DNA of 64,000 nucleotides from CAVYXK01 sp963772445. GTDB taxonomy: Bacteria; Pseudomonadota; Alphaproteobacteria; Acetobacterales; Acetobacteraceae. Below the pieces are notes generated by a model, which was not told where the DNA came from, searched no databases, and was given only the letters and a program-made list of their open reading frames with translations. The stretch is taken from assembly GCA_963772445.1 (NCBI GenBank), contig CAVYXK010000003.1:372001-436000 (forward strand), written 5' to 3'. The translations under genes and the position numbers were made by a program. Positions 18,372-27,413 of the stretch are shown piece by piece (position 1 is the stretch's first letter; the number at the start of each line of letters is the position of its first letter).

Positions 18372-18803
18372 TTATATTATCAGTGGGTTGGTCCACTTGA
18401 GGCCGGGGAAGCGTGAGAAGTCGCGGTCGGTGGTGCAGACGACCGCGCCATGCTCAAGCGCAATCGCGGCGATCGCGGCATCCATGACCAGGGGGCCGGC
18501 CGCCTGTCCCTGATGCATCAGGCCGCGCAATATATCCCAGTGCCCCTCGCCTGGCTCGAGGATGCCGGCGTTCGGCTGCGCGAGCCACGAGGAAACGGCT
18601 ACCTCTGCCTCCGTCGCTGAAAGTGGCCGCTCGAACACTCGCGAATTGGTCGCGATCCTCAGAAACGCCCACAATGTGAGCCAAGCGAAACGGACGAGGT
18701 CGGTCCCCGAGAGCATATCTTCAAGCCAGATGCGGCTCTTCTCGTGCTCCGGCGCTCTGGGATTGTAGGCATAGAGCAGAAGGTTCGCGTCAACCAAGAT
18801 CAC
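18372..18803 (-). CDS. vapC: VapC-type PIN-domain toxin
   Basis: 143 residues with PIN acidic sites: VDANLLLYAY at the start, VMDAAIAAIALEHGA near residue 105 and CTTDRDFSRFPGL near 123. PIN toxins cleave RNA at a Mg-dependent site. The start ATG overlaps the antitoxin stop by 4 bases (ATGA), the usual antitoxin-first layout. Confidence 0.9.
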   Translation of the reverse strand: MILVDANLLLYAYNPRAPEHEKSRIWLEDMLSGTDLVRFAWLTLWAFLRIATNSRVFERPLSATEAEVAVSSWLAQPNAGILEPGEGHWDILRGLMHQGQAAGPLVMDAAIAAIALEHGAVVCTTDRDFSRFPGLKWTNPLII

Positions 18804-19048
18804 CGGTGAAGGGGCCCCTCCACCAGTTCGATGAGCTCCGCCACATTGTCCAGCGAAATTCCCGGCCTGAGATCACCAAGGTCGCGGGCTATCACCTTGA
18901 ACGCTTTCCGCTGGGCGCCGCGCCGCTGGCTCGCCAGCCCGCGACGCAGCGTCTCGTTCACAATGTCACGGAAAGGGCGGCCGGCGCGGCGCGATTCCGC
19001 CTGAAGCTTGGTCGCCACGTCATCATCCAGGGTCAGCGTCGTTCGCAC
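18800..19048 (-). CDS. vapB: VapB-type antitoxin
   Basis: 82 residues. MRTTLTLDDDVATKLQAESR is the ribbon-helix-helix-like N-terminus of DUF2191-type antitoxins; the C-terminal half (GISLDNVAELIELVEGP) would wrap the toxin. It should bind the toxin and its own promoter upstream of 19048. Confidence 0.85.
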   Translation of the reverse strand: MRTTLTLDDDVATKLQAESRRAGRPFRDIVNETLRRGLASQRRGAQRKAFKVIARDLGDLRPGISLDNVAELIELVEGPLHR

Positions 19049-19161
19049 GTCTTGATGCTATGTCTGAAGCATCATGATGTCAACATGCTCTGGGCAAGCC
19101 ACGCACCCGGTCTGCTCAACGAGATGAGAAAAAAGCGGGGGCCTCTGTGCGTCAAATACGA

Positions 19162-19422
19162 TCACGCCAGGGGCGGCGCGTCCCGACGCTCGGCGTTGTG
19201 GGCGGCGAGCTCCGCCTCGAGGATCTCGTCGGTGAGGCCGCGCCGCCTCGCCTCAGCCGTGATCGCCTCCATCACCTCGGCCAGGCGCTCTACGCTCGCC
19301 GGTTGCAGCATGCGGCTGACGATGCGGCCCATCCAGACGCGCTTCGCCTCGTCGCCGAGCACGGCCGCGGCGCGTGGCTCAACGGGGAGGGTGATGTCCA
19401 CGGTGCGGGCGTCATCCGGCAT
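19162..19422 (-). CDS. Orphan antitoxin-like small protein
   Basis: 86 residues, TVDITLPVEPRAAAVLGDEA, KRVWMGRIVSRML, then LTDEILEAELAAHNAERR. This resembles antitoxin-type proteins that accompany PIN or RelE toxins (short beta strand, helix, C-terminal toxin-binding helix). No toxin gene follows it: the next gene on this strand is the vapBC pair 114 bases on. It may be a leftover half of a second toxin-antitoxin module. Confidence 0.5.
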   Translation of the reverse strand: MPDDARTVDITLPVEPRAAAVLGDEAKRVWMGRIVSRMLQPASVERLAEVMEAITAEARRRGLTDEILEAELAAHNAERRDAPPLA

Positions 19423-20245
19423 GAGGTGGACTCTACTGCTGGCAGTTGTGCTGGGTCAAAATTTGCATGATACCGGACGTTGGACATCTCCCTCCGGTTA
19501 CCGAACGTCAGAAGGATCGGTGGCGTCGGATCGTGCTGACGGAAGGCGGCGACAGGTGTCGCGCACGGCACTGGTCCTGTATCAGGGCGAGGACTCCCTC
19601 GGCGCCCTCGTGAGATGCGTCACGTCCGGGCCAGCTCCGACAACAGCCCTTACGCGTTTATCCAAAGCCGTGGCTAACTCCGCAGGCGTTTTCCACAGCA
19701 ACGTGTTCAGATGCTTGATATCGAAATGCAAATTTCCGACTTCATCAGCACGACATGTTGGAATGACAGTGAGCCCAAGGCCCAGTGCGAAACCCGCCTC
19801 AAAATAGACCCCATTCTTCTGGCCAGTGTAGTCGGCAACGACGAAGCGCGACTGCCTGATCTCGGCCATAATCTCGTCTGTGATCCCACCTACGTAATCC
19901 TTGTTGTCAATACGGAAAGGCCGGAACCCGGCCATCCGTATTCCTGGATCAAAGCCGTTTGTCCATGCGTTGTTTAAGTCTTCCTGGAAGCTCATCGCAA
20001 CGAACCCCTGAAATGAATTGGATGTAGAGGCGCGCAACATGTCGGCCGCTAACATTCCCTTGGCCGTAAGGACGCCGTCCACAGCTTTGTTAGTGGTGGA
20101 ATTCACAAACCCACGAAGGTATCCATCATCCAGCAAGATGGAGATGAGCACCGATGCGTCGGCAGCGGTTGCCGAGTAAGTCAATGCCAAAAGCTCTTTG
20201 TTCTCAGCCATCCGAGCAAACGGTGTCGGATTTTCGAGATCAGGA

Positions 20246-20252
20246 TATAACC
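20246..20252. repeat. Target-site duplication of IS copy 2, left
   Basis: TATAACC, identical to 22487-22493 on the other side of the element. A 7-base direct repeat. Confidence 0.9.
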
Positions 20253-20274
20253 CTCGAGAGTGCCGAGTTCTGGG

Positions 20275-20658
20275 TTACTTCCTGGCGGCCTGTGACTTTC
20301 GCTCGTAGTCGTCAAGCCACTGCTCAGTGAGCCGGTCGAGCTCCTCGAGCTGGCGTTCGGAGTAGGATTCCGGCGCAAAGCCCTCGAGCCACCCGAGCAC
20401 GTGAGTTTCGATCAAGTCGCGCGGCACGTCCGGATGCTCGGCATGGATGCGTTCTGCCGACTGCTCGATCGACAGCCGTTTCCCGTCGTCCCAGACGATC
20501 TTGCGCCGTTTGGGGTCAACGTCGGCATTATCCAGTGCGGCGAAGACCAGATCGAGCGCGTAGACCGAGCGTTCCCCCTCGGACGAGCCCATCCATTCGA
20601 GGAAGGCGTCAGTGAACGGGTTGTTCTCGAAGGGGTGTTTTGCGCGTCGCTTGCCCAT
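20275..20658 (-). CDS. IS passenger protein, 127 residues, unknown (copy 2)
   Basis: Same protein as at 5675, with only a couple of changes seen (ALDNADVDP instead of ALDNANVDP; EHPDVPRDL instead of EHPDAPRDL). The frame is intact. No family recognised. Confidence 0.65.
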   Translation of the reverse strand: MGKRRAKHPFENNPFTDAFLEWMGSSEGERSVYALDLVFAALDNADVDPKRRKIVWDDGKRLSIEQSAERIHAEHPDVPRDLIETHVLGWLEGFAPESYSERQLEELDRLTEQWLDDYERKSQAARK

Positions 20659-20680
20659 CGGATGAGGATAGCACCGCGGG

Positions 20681-20998
20681 TCATTGCCGTCGCAAGGCTC
20701 GCTTCATCATCAAGCGGCTCTGCTCGATGCTCAAGGCGATCCACTGGGCGGTGAGCGCCTTGAAGCGCTTATAGTTGCGGATCTCACGCCGCACCTCGGG
20801 CAGATAGTCGCGCGGAACATATTCGGTCCGGCTCCTCATCTGCCGCGTGTAGCTGAGCTGGTAGTAGGGTCCCCTCCGGTTCTCTGGATCCTTGTACTGG
20901 CGGGTGAGCGATCCGGGCCGCATGTCTTCAATGCCGGCCAGCTGCGCCTTGATGCTTCCAATGCGCTTTCTGATCACTGCCAGGCGTTTGTTTGTCAT
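20681..20998 (-). CDS. IS passenger protein, DUF6788-like (copy 2)
   Basis: Same sequence as the copy at 6081: MTNKRLAVIRKRIGSIKAQL, then GSLTRQYKDPENRRGPYYQL. Intact, divergent from the transposase. Confidence 0.7.
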   Translation of the reverse strand: MTNKRLAVIRKRIGSIKAQLAGIEDMRPGSLTRQYKDPENRRGPYYQLSYTRQMRSRTEYVPRDYLPEVRREIRNYKRFKALTAQWIALSIEQSRLMMKRALRRQ

Positions 20999-21051
20999 AG
21001 GTTTAGCATACCAGTGCTATACTATGCTGGCAACAGAATTGAGAGGGCCCG

Positions 21052-22453
21052 ATGCCGCTGTGGATGCCCTGGTGGAATGCGATTTGGCTGCTGCGTCCGG
21101 CGTTCTCGCGTCTGCGCACCTTCCTGTGGTTCGCCACCGCCGTGGCAGGCTTCACGGTGCGGACGGAACTGCTGGGCGTAACCAGCCTCGTGCGGGCGCT
21201 GAAGCTCGAGGCTCGCTTCTACAACAAGCTCGTCGATCACTTTCACAGCCCCGCCGTGAAGCTCGATCGGCTCGCGGCGCCGTGGACCCAGGTGGTGCTG
21301 CGGCTATTCCCGCAGCCGCTGCGCATCAACGGAAGGTGTATCGTGGTCGGCGACGGCATCAAGATCCCAAAGCGCGGGCGCAAGATGCCGGCGGTCAAAC
21401 TCCTGCATCAGCAGTCCGAGTCGAACACCAAGCCCGAATTCATCATGGGACATTCCCTCCAGGCTGTGAGCGTGCTCGTTCAGGCCGCAGCCAGCGTCTT
21501 CGCCGTGCCGCTCGCCATGCGAATCCACGAAGGGTTGGTGTGGTCCAATCGCGATCGCCGCACCCTGCTCGACAAGATGCTTGCGCTCCTCGGGATCGTC
21601 GCCATCGCAGAACCCTTCTACTTCGTCGCCGACGCCTACTATGCCGCGCGCAAGATCGTCACCGGCCTGCTCGAGGAGAACAACCACCTGGTCACGCGGG
21701 TGAAGTCCAACGCCGTCGCCTACACCGCCCACCAGCAGCGTGGCCCGCGGAAGAGAGGCCGGCCCAGAGTCTATGGCAGCAAGGTCAAGCTCAAATCCCT
21801 GCTGGAAGACCCCAAGGGCTTCCAACAGGCCGAAAGTCCCGTCTACGGCGAGCACCAGGTGACCATCCAGTATCGGGTCCGCGACCTGCTGTGGCGCCCG
21901 GCCGGTCGAACTCGTGCGCTTCGTGGCGGTGATTTATCCAGTAAGAGGCTCGTGCCTCCTGATGTGCACCGACACCTCTTTGGAGGCTATCGAGATCATT
22001 CGCCTGTACGGTCTGCGCTTCAAGATCGAGCACACGTTCAAGCAGGCGGTGCGGCTGATCGGTTCGTTTACCTACCATTTCTGGATGTCCGACATGAAGC
22101 CGCTGCGCCGCCGCAGTGGCAATCAACATCTCCATCGTGAGTTGCTGGAATACCGCAACGCCGTCAAACGCAAGCTCCACGCCTACCACGTCTTCATCCA
22201 GGCGGGTGTCGTCTGCCAGGGACTGCTTCAGTATCTGGCCGTCGCCTTCCCTCAGGCCGTCTGGAATTCCTTCGGCTCCTGGCTGCGAACCATTCGGCCC
22301 GGCATCCCGCCCTCGGAGCTGGTCGTGGCCAATGCCCTGCGCCAGAGCCTGCCGGAATTTCTCTTGAATGCCACCCCGAGCAACACCTTCGCGAAATTCG
22401 TCATCGAACGACAGGACACCAATAAAATGGAGGCCTTCCGCCTAGCCTCCTGA
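21052..22453 (+). pseudogene. DDE-type transposase of IS copy 2, one frameshift
   Basis: The frame is open from MPLWMPWWNAIWLL to RDLLWRPAGR; an extra A at 21909-21910 (CGAACTC versus CGACTC in copy 1) then shifts it, and the rest continues in another frame (RFVAVIYPVRGSCLLMC to MEAFRLAS). Unlike copy 1, the regions around VKLLHQQSESNTKPEFIMG and HRELLEYRNAVKRK are intact. Putative catalytic residues are as in copy 1. If the extra base is real, neither copy makes a full transposase unless by programmed frameshifting. Confidence 0.8.
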
Positions 22454-22486
22454 GCCGAAATTCCTCCGGAACTCTGGACTCGCGAG

Positions 22487-22493
22487 TATAACC
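22487..22493. repeat. Target-site duplication of IS copy 2, right
   Basis: TATAACC, identical to 20246-20252. Confidence 0.9.
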
Positions 22494-22950
22494 GAACAAT
22501 CGCACATAATGCGCGGTTCGCTCGCTCCCGCAGTGTCGGCAGCGGCATTCGTGTTACTCGGCGCGATATCTCAGGAGTGATCCGAACTGGAACCAGGCCA
22601 GCCGCATTCTGTTCGCGCACCCAGGCCGACAACAGAACCATTTCAGTCGGCGATTTGATCTTTGACCACCCAAGCGACAGATCGAAATCGAACTCTCCAC
22701 AACGAGGCACCGCCGACCAGGAAAAAACAAATCCGGGACATAATCGGCCAAACTTCTACAGATGTCACAGGTGTTCTGGTATGCCAAATGGCCCTCCACA
22801 GGGTTCGCTACACAACCTACGTCACCAACGTAGCATGTGGGTGTTTTGGGACAAACAGCAGGGATTCGAGGGGGCATATCTGGCGTCGAGCCCTTTTCAT
22901 AAATCAAGAATTTTGTAACAACCAAAGATCAAGATAAATCGTGGAAGGTT

Positions 22951-24194
22951 TCAAGGTGATGGGAAGATAGACCTAATCGGCCAGGAATGCTCGACAAGAA
23001 GGTCCGCAATCGACCCAGATTCGCCATAGCTCTGCCTGCGAGGTGATCCAGGAACCGGACATTCAGCATGGCTAGAGCCGACGGCTCTGCGCCCATGCAC
23101 GAGTTCATGGCGATGCCGGGGCTGGCCCAGCCGATGATACCTGGTCACTGTTGGGCGACTGCCGCATCGGGCGCCGGCAGTGGTCGCAGCGATCACGGTG
23201 ATCCGTGCGACAACGATCGGTACTCTCACCGCCTGACGCAGCTCCGATGGGGACATGCCAAATCGGCGACGGAAGGTGCGATTGAAATAGGACAAGTCGC
23301 CAAACCCGGCGGCGAAGGCAAAGCCGCTGATGCTCGTGTGGTTGAACCGTGGGTCGCAGAGCTCGCGGTACACGCGCATCAGCCGCCGGCCGAGAACGAA
23401 CTCCGAGAAGGTCACTCCCTCTGCCTCGAAGAGCATCTGCACGTAGCGTGGGGTGACACCTTGGCGCAGCGCGACGAGGTTCACCGTCAAGTTCGAATTG
23501 CCAAGGTTTGCCAATATATGGGCCTTGACCGCCCTCAGCCGGGCGGCACGCAGTCCGCGGCCCTCCGCGACTGCCACACCATCGCGCGTGGCGCCGAGTG
23601 CCACCGCGATTAAGTCATGGATGTGTATAGACACCAGCTGCCGCAGCTCGGGCGCCATCGGAGCAGAACCTTGGCGCAGAATCCCGGCATAGTTCGTAAG
23701 AAGCCGCAGCGCCTCGCAATGGCCGGGAATAACCCGCATTGCCTTGTTTGCCACCTCATTTCCTATCAACGGCTCGAGCACGGCGCGTGAAGTGACGAGA
23801 ACGAGGCACTCGACTTCGGAAACTGTCGCGCTGGCTGGTTCGGCGCCAAGAAACCCGACGCCGTCTCCCTTTCTAAGTGATACGTCGCGCCCTCGCTGCG
23901 ACACTGTCGAAGAGCCGTCCCGTCTGATGAGAAAGACGAGCGAGTCGTCACCATCGGCAGCCTGCCCCCGAGACCGCGAGTAGCGCAGAGGCAATTCCTG
24001 GACCATAGCGCGCGTAAATCGGGCCACAACAGAAGTTCCGCTTCGGCATGAAAAGGTAAATCCGATTCGACTTCAACGTCGCTATGCACTACTGCACGCG
24101 CCCAATACTCGCGCCAGAAGGGAAGACGGTCACGCTCTGCAACCTCGCTCGTCGAGAAGCGGATCAGATCGCAATCTGCCGTTGCAGAACGCAT
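22951..24194 (-). CDS. AraC-family transcriptional regulator (frameshift as given)
   Basis: The N-terminus MRSATADCDLIRFSTSEVAE, then RDRLPFWREYWARAVVHSDV, is the usual opening of AraC-binding-like regulators, and the DNA-binding domain has two helix-turn-helix parts (LTVNLVALRQGVTPRYVQML; ISGFAFAAGFGDLSYFNRTF followed by GMSPSELRQ). The two halves lie in different frames: one base appears to be missing near 24027-24033. The effector is unknown. About 85 residues after the HTH look non-conserved, so the real stop may also have been lost. No obvious target gene; the exported nuclease-like gene is divergent. Confidence 0.75.
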
Positions 24195-24589
24195 ACTGCA
24201 CCCGATCAGGAAATGCGGGATATTCTCAAAATCTTAAGAGCCACACAAGCGCATAGTTCGCGCCAAGCAAGGTGGGCGTTCGCTCCTGTCCAAGCCTACC
24301 GGTCCTGGTTCTGTTAGGTTTTCACGATCAACTCTCGGTGCGCCAGGCATGCAGCACGGCCACGGTCACTGTCGCACTTTGAATGAGCGCAAGGCGAGGC
24401 AGGGGTGCGGTGATCAAAGAGAGTGTTGTTCAGATGGGCGATTGGTCATCAGGGGAATGTTGGCTTCGGCAAGTCTCTTCGTCGCGCCTACCATCCTGGG
24501 AGAAAAAGAACATGAAACGCCGCAGCTTCCTGGCTACCTCCGCCTTAGCTGCACCGCAAGCTGCCAAGTCGGCACAACAGGGGGGCGAG
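24195..24589. other. Intergenic region with a Tat-leader-like fragment
   Basis: From ATG 24512 the sequence reads MKRRSFLATSALAAPQAA, a typical twin-arginine leader opening with a GGGAGAAA ribosome site, in frame with the following exported protein, which has its own Sec-type leader. It may be a leftover leader of another gene or an alternative start. Nothing else is recognised here apart from promoter space for the divergent AraC gene. Confidence 0.4.
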
Positions 24590-25810
24590 ATGGCGCATTT
24601 CACTTCGGCGTTCTGTCGTGCCATGATAGCCGCAAGCACCCGTTGCCTGGCACTCGTTGCTTTGGTGGCAACGGTATCGGCGCAGGGCGCTATGGCGGAG
24701 CCCCTCACCATCATGACGCAGAACATGGACGAAGGGACCGACTATTCCGCCTTGGCGAGCGCCAAGACGTTAGGTGCATTCTTCGCAGCCGTCACGCAAA
24801 CCTATCAGGAGATCGAAGCGACACAGCCGGACGCCCGGGCTGGGGCTATCGCAAATGAAATCGCCAGCCAACACCCGGACCTCGTAGCGCTGCAGGAGGC
24901 ATCGATCGTCCGTACCGGTGTCACACCACCGGCAACGGCAGTGACATCGGATCTGCTGGGGGCACTGGTCAATCAGTTGGCAGTACTCGGTCAGCACTAC
25001 GCGCCCGTCATTATCGGCACCGAGTTGGATGCCGAGGCGCCCAGCACGCTCGGGTTCGATGTTCGCCTTACAACACAGGATGTCATCCTGGCTCGGACCG
25101 ACCTACCTAGCACGCAGTTCAGTGTATCGAATCCGCAAGCCCACCAGTACGCAACACAGTTAACGACACACTCTCCAGTGGGGCCTATCTCGTTGACACG
25201 CGGATGGGCTTCGGTGGATGCCAAGCTGGACGGAACATCGTTCCGCTTCGTCACCACGCATCTCGACACCGGGCAGGCGCTGGGTCCAGCCATCCAGTTC
25301 GCGCAGGCGCAGGAATTGCTGAGCTCCGCCGGTAACACCACATTGCCGGTGATCTATGCGGGTGACTTTAACAGTTCGGCGGACGATCCGTCGGATCCAA
25401 CCTTCCCGACGTACAAGTCCCTGATCGATGCCGGGCTCGGAGATGCATGGAACGCGGCGAACCCCGGCGATCCCGGCTTCACTTGTTGCGAGGCTCCCGA
25501 TCTGCTCAACGCCAATCCAATGCTGACGCAGCGTATCGACCTGACCTTGTTCGCCGGACCGTTCGGCGTCGATGATGCGCATCTCGTTGGTATATCGGGA
25601 TCGGACAAAGTGGACGGTCTATGGCCATCCGACCATGCAGGACTTGTGGTGACGTTCGATGTGCCGGTTCCTGAACCTGCATCGATGAGTCTGTTCGTCC
25701 TGGGCATCGGGGCCCTCGCTGCGGCGCGCAGGCGTGGGCCCAGGCACCGCGCCCGAGAGGCTATCATATGCAACCATATGCGGCCGGGACAAATCGGGAG
25801 GGGGAGATGA
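24590..25810 (+). CDS. PEP-CTERM endonuclease/exonuclease/phosphatase-family protein
   Basis: From ATG 24590 a signal peptide (CLALVALVATVSAQGAMA) precedes an EEP-type domain: TIMTQNMDEGTDY (Asn), LVALQEAS (metal-binding Glu), FVTTHLDTG (His), VIYAGDFNSSADDP (Asp and Asn) and LWPSDHAGLVVTF (Asp-His). All EEP catalytic sites are present, so it could be a phosphodiesterase or nuclease. The C-terminus has VPEPASMSLFVLGIGALAAA followed by RRR, the PEP-CTERM sorting signal for exosortase processing. The stop overlaps the next start (ATGA). Confidence 0.85.
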   Translation: MAHFTSAFCRAMIAASTRCLALVALVATVSAQGAMAEPLTIMTQNMDEGTDYSALASAKTLGAFFAAVTQTYQEIEATQPDARAGAIANEIASQHPDLVALQEASIVRTGVTPPATAVTSDLLGALVNQLAVLGQHYAPVIIGTELDAEAPSTLGFDVRLTTQDVILARTDLPSTQFSVSNPQAHQYATQLTTHSPVGPISLTRGWASVDAKLDGTSFRFVTTHLDTGQALGPAIQFAQAQELLSSAGNTTLPVIYAGDFNSSADDPSDPTFPTYKSLIDAGLGDAWNAANPGDPGFTCCEAPDLLNANPMLTQRIDLTLFAGPFGVDDAHLVGISGSDKVDGLWPSDHAGLVVTFDVPVPEPASMSLFVLGIGALAAARRRGPRHRAREAIICNHMRPGQIGRGR

Positions 25811-26832
25811 AGACGAGGCTGGCTCTCATCGGTGCTGCGTTGCTGGCGCTGTTTGCGGCGCCTGTTTCGGCGGCGCCGTTCAGCGCGATCTATGCCTTCG
25901 GCGACAGCCTGTCGGACGCGGGTAACGCCTATATCGCGACCGATGGGAAGACCCCGCCCGCACCGCCCTATGCCCGTGTCAATGGCTTCGGAGTGTCCAG
26001 CAACGGGCCGGTCTGGGTGCAGAACCTGGCGCGCGAACTGGGTCTCGGCGCGTTGCTGCCGAGCCTTGGCGGCGGGACCGACTTCGCCGTCGGCGGTGCC
26101 CAGACGGGCGCGTTCGGCGCCTATGCCGGTTCGCCCGGGGATCTGTTGCCCGCCCCCAGCAACCCGGCCGCGGACTCGCAGCTCGGCATGTTCGCGGCCG
26201 ACGTGCCCGACCCCGCGGCAAACGCGCTCTACACGCTGTCGATCGGCAGCGTCGACCTCGCTACCATCTTTACCTTGGATTCCGGCAACCCGGCGCAAGC
26301 GACCGCCGATGCAACCGCGGTGCTCAGAAATATCGGGATCTTCATCGGCGATCTGACCGCGGATGGAGCCCACTCCTTCGATGTGCTGAACGTGCCCGAT
26401 CTCGGGCTCACCCCGAGGGCGCAGGCGCTGGGTCCGACCGTCGCTGCCGAAGTCTCGGCCTCTACCGCCGCGTTCGACGCGGAATTGCGAACCACGCTTG
26501 CAGGCCTCGCGCAGAGCGACGGGCTCGACCTGCACCTTATCGACACCTTTGCGCTGGTGGATCAGGCGGTAGCCGACCCGGCATTGTTCGGCTTGACCAA
26601 TGTCAAGGATCCCTGCCTGCCGTCCGGCATCCTCACCCCTTGTGCCAATCCGAACCAATACCTGTTCTGGGACGACATTCACCCGACCGAAACCGGCCAG
26701 CGCCTAATCGCCGCCGCCGCCGTGCCCGAGCCCAGCGCGCTCGCCCTCTTGGCGGCTGGCCTCGGCATATTCGGGCTCATCACACCGCGCCGACGGATTT
26801 GGGCTAAATGGGGTCGCCTCGGGCGAGCCTAA
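25807..26832 (+). CDS. PEP-CTERM SGNH/GDSL lipase-esterase
   Basis: 341 residues from ATG 25807 with GGGAGGGGAG upstream. A signal peptide (MKTRLALIGAALLALFAAPV) precedes block I AFGDSLSDAGN (nucleophile Ser), the Gly and Asn sites (GGTDFAVGGAQTG; YTLSIGSVDL) and block V WDDIHPTETGQ (Asp-His). The C-terminus VPEPSALALLAAGLGIFGLI followed by RRR is a PEP-CTERM signal. This is the phospholipase/haemolysin-like esterase group. The 4-base overlap with the preceding gene indicates an operon of two exported hydrolases. Confidence 0.9.
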   Translation: MKTRLALIGAALLALFAAPVSAAPFSAIYAFGDSLSDAGNAYIATDGKTPPAPPYARVNGFGVSSNGPVWVQNLARELGLGALLPSLGGGTDFAVGGAQTGAFGAYAGSPGDLLPAPSNPAADSQLGMFAADVPDPAANALYTLSIGSVDLATIFTLDSGNPAQATADATAVLRNIGIFIGDLTADGAHSFDVLNVPDLGLTPRAQALGPTVAAEVSASTAAFDAELRTTLAGLAQSDGLDLHLIDTFALVDQAVADPALFGLTNVKDPCLPSGILTPCANPNQYLFWDDIHPTETGQRLIAAAAVPEPSALALLAAGLGIFGLITPRRRIWAKWGRLGRA

Positions 26833-27413
26833 GAGGCCTCTCTGATTGGGGTCGTTGAGGTCAAGCTATTCCTCTTGCTTCTTGCCTGATGTCGCGCCCG
26901 TGGATCACTCGCTTCTCTTCGCGGTCGGCGCGTGGCTGCCGCATGATGGGGTTCAGGAGGGCGAGGTGTCTCAATCTGTCCCGCGACCTTCGGGGCATTA
27001 CTACCCTCGGCGTCCACGTCGCACGCTGCGAGGACTGTGCGCATACCGCAATCACCTACAACAGCTGCCTCACCGGCATCGACCTCGAAAGACCCTGGAA
27101 CGACTACCCGCCGATCGGCGCCGGAGGCGGGCGCCGGCTCACCCCACCGCCTTCAAGCGACTCCGGCCCATCATTCTTCGGGCTGTTGATCCGCCGATCT
27201 ACCGGCCAGACCCGCAGGGTGCCGGCCGGCGGCGGGGATCGCCCGGCGCGCAGCTTGGCCACGTCCGCGTCCGGCGCTGCGCCTCAGCGGGTGCATGTTG
27301 CGCGGCATGCGGTAGTTAAGCCCGCCGGACATCCGACCGGTTCCTGGCACGGCCAGCGCGGCGCCGAGGCGCCGCCCGCGCATGTTCGGCGGATTCGGGT
27401 TCGCGCCATTACG
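26833..27413. other. Gap without a supported gene
   Basis: Several long frames exist on both strands, but they are mutually overlapping, Arg/Pro-rich and match nothing. The region probably consists of degraded DNA upstream of the integrase relic. Confidence 0.4.

Larger units (their letters stand above)
20253..22486. mobile_element. Insertion sequence copy 2 (2234 bp) with 7-bp target duplication
   Basis: Near-identical to the element at 5653, same orientation. Ends CTCGAGAGTGCC and CGAGTCCAGAG... inverted as in copy 1. It sits inside the deoxyribosyltransferase-like gene and is bracketed by TATAACC on both sides, which proves insertion by transposition and fixes the element ends. The genes are the 127-residue protein, the DUF6788-like protein and the transposase. 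Confidence 0.95.
19582..22787 (-). pseudogene. Zinc-ribbon / nucleoside deoxyribosyltransferase-like gene split by IS copy 2
   Basis: Removing the IS and one copy of its target duplication joins two open frames exactly: CAIVRLY upstream and PDLENPTPFARMAENKELL downstream. The C-terminal half (FVAMSFQEDLNNAW, FRIDNKDYVGGITDEIMAEI, RQSRFVVADYTGQKNGVYFE, AGFALGLGLTVIPTC) matches the nucleoside 2-deoxyribosyltransferase-like fold with its conserved D-x-T and Y-x-E-A-G. The N-terminus shows CDIC and PRCGE separated by about 20 residues, a zinc ribbon; these are in different frames, and adding one base to TGCCTC near 22705 gives CPRCGE. A TTG at 22787 with GGAGG upstream would start it, giving about 321 residues. 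Function unknown. Confidence 0.7.

Noticed and set aside
22788..22925. Upstream extension of the zinc-ribbon gene to an ATG at 22925
   Set aside because: The extra residues show no family pattern, and a TTG at 22787 with GGAGG fits the expected N-terminus better.
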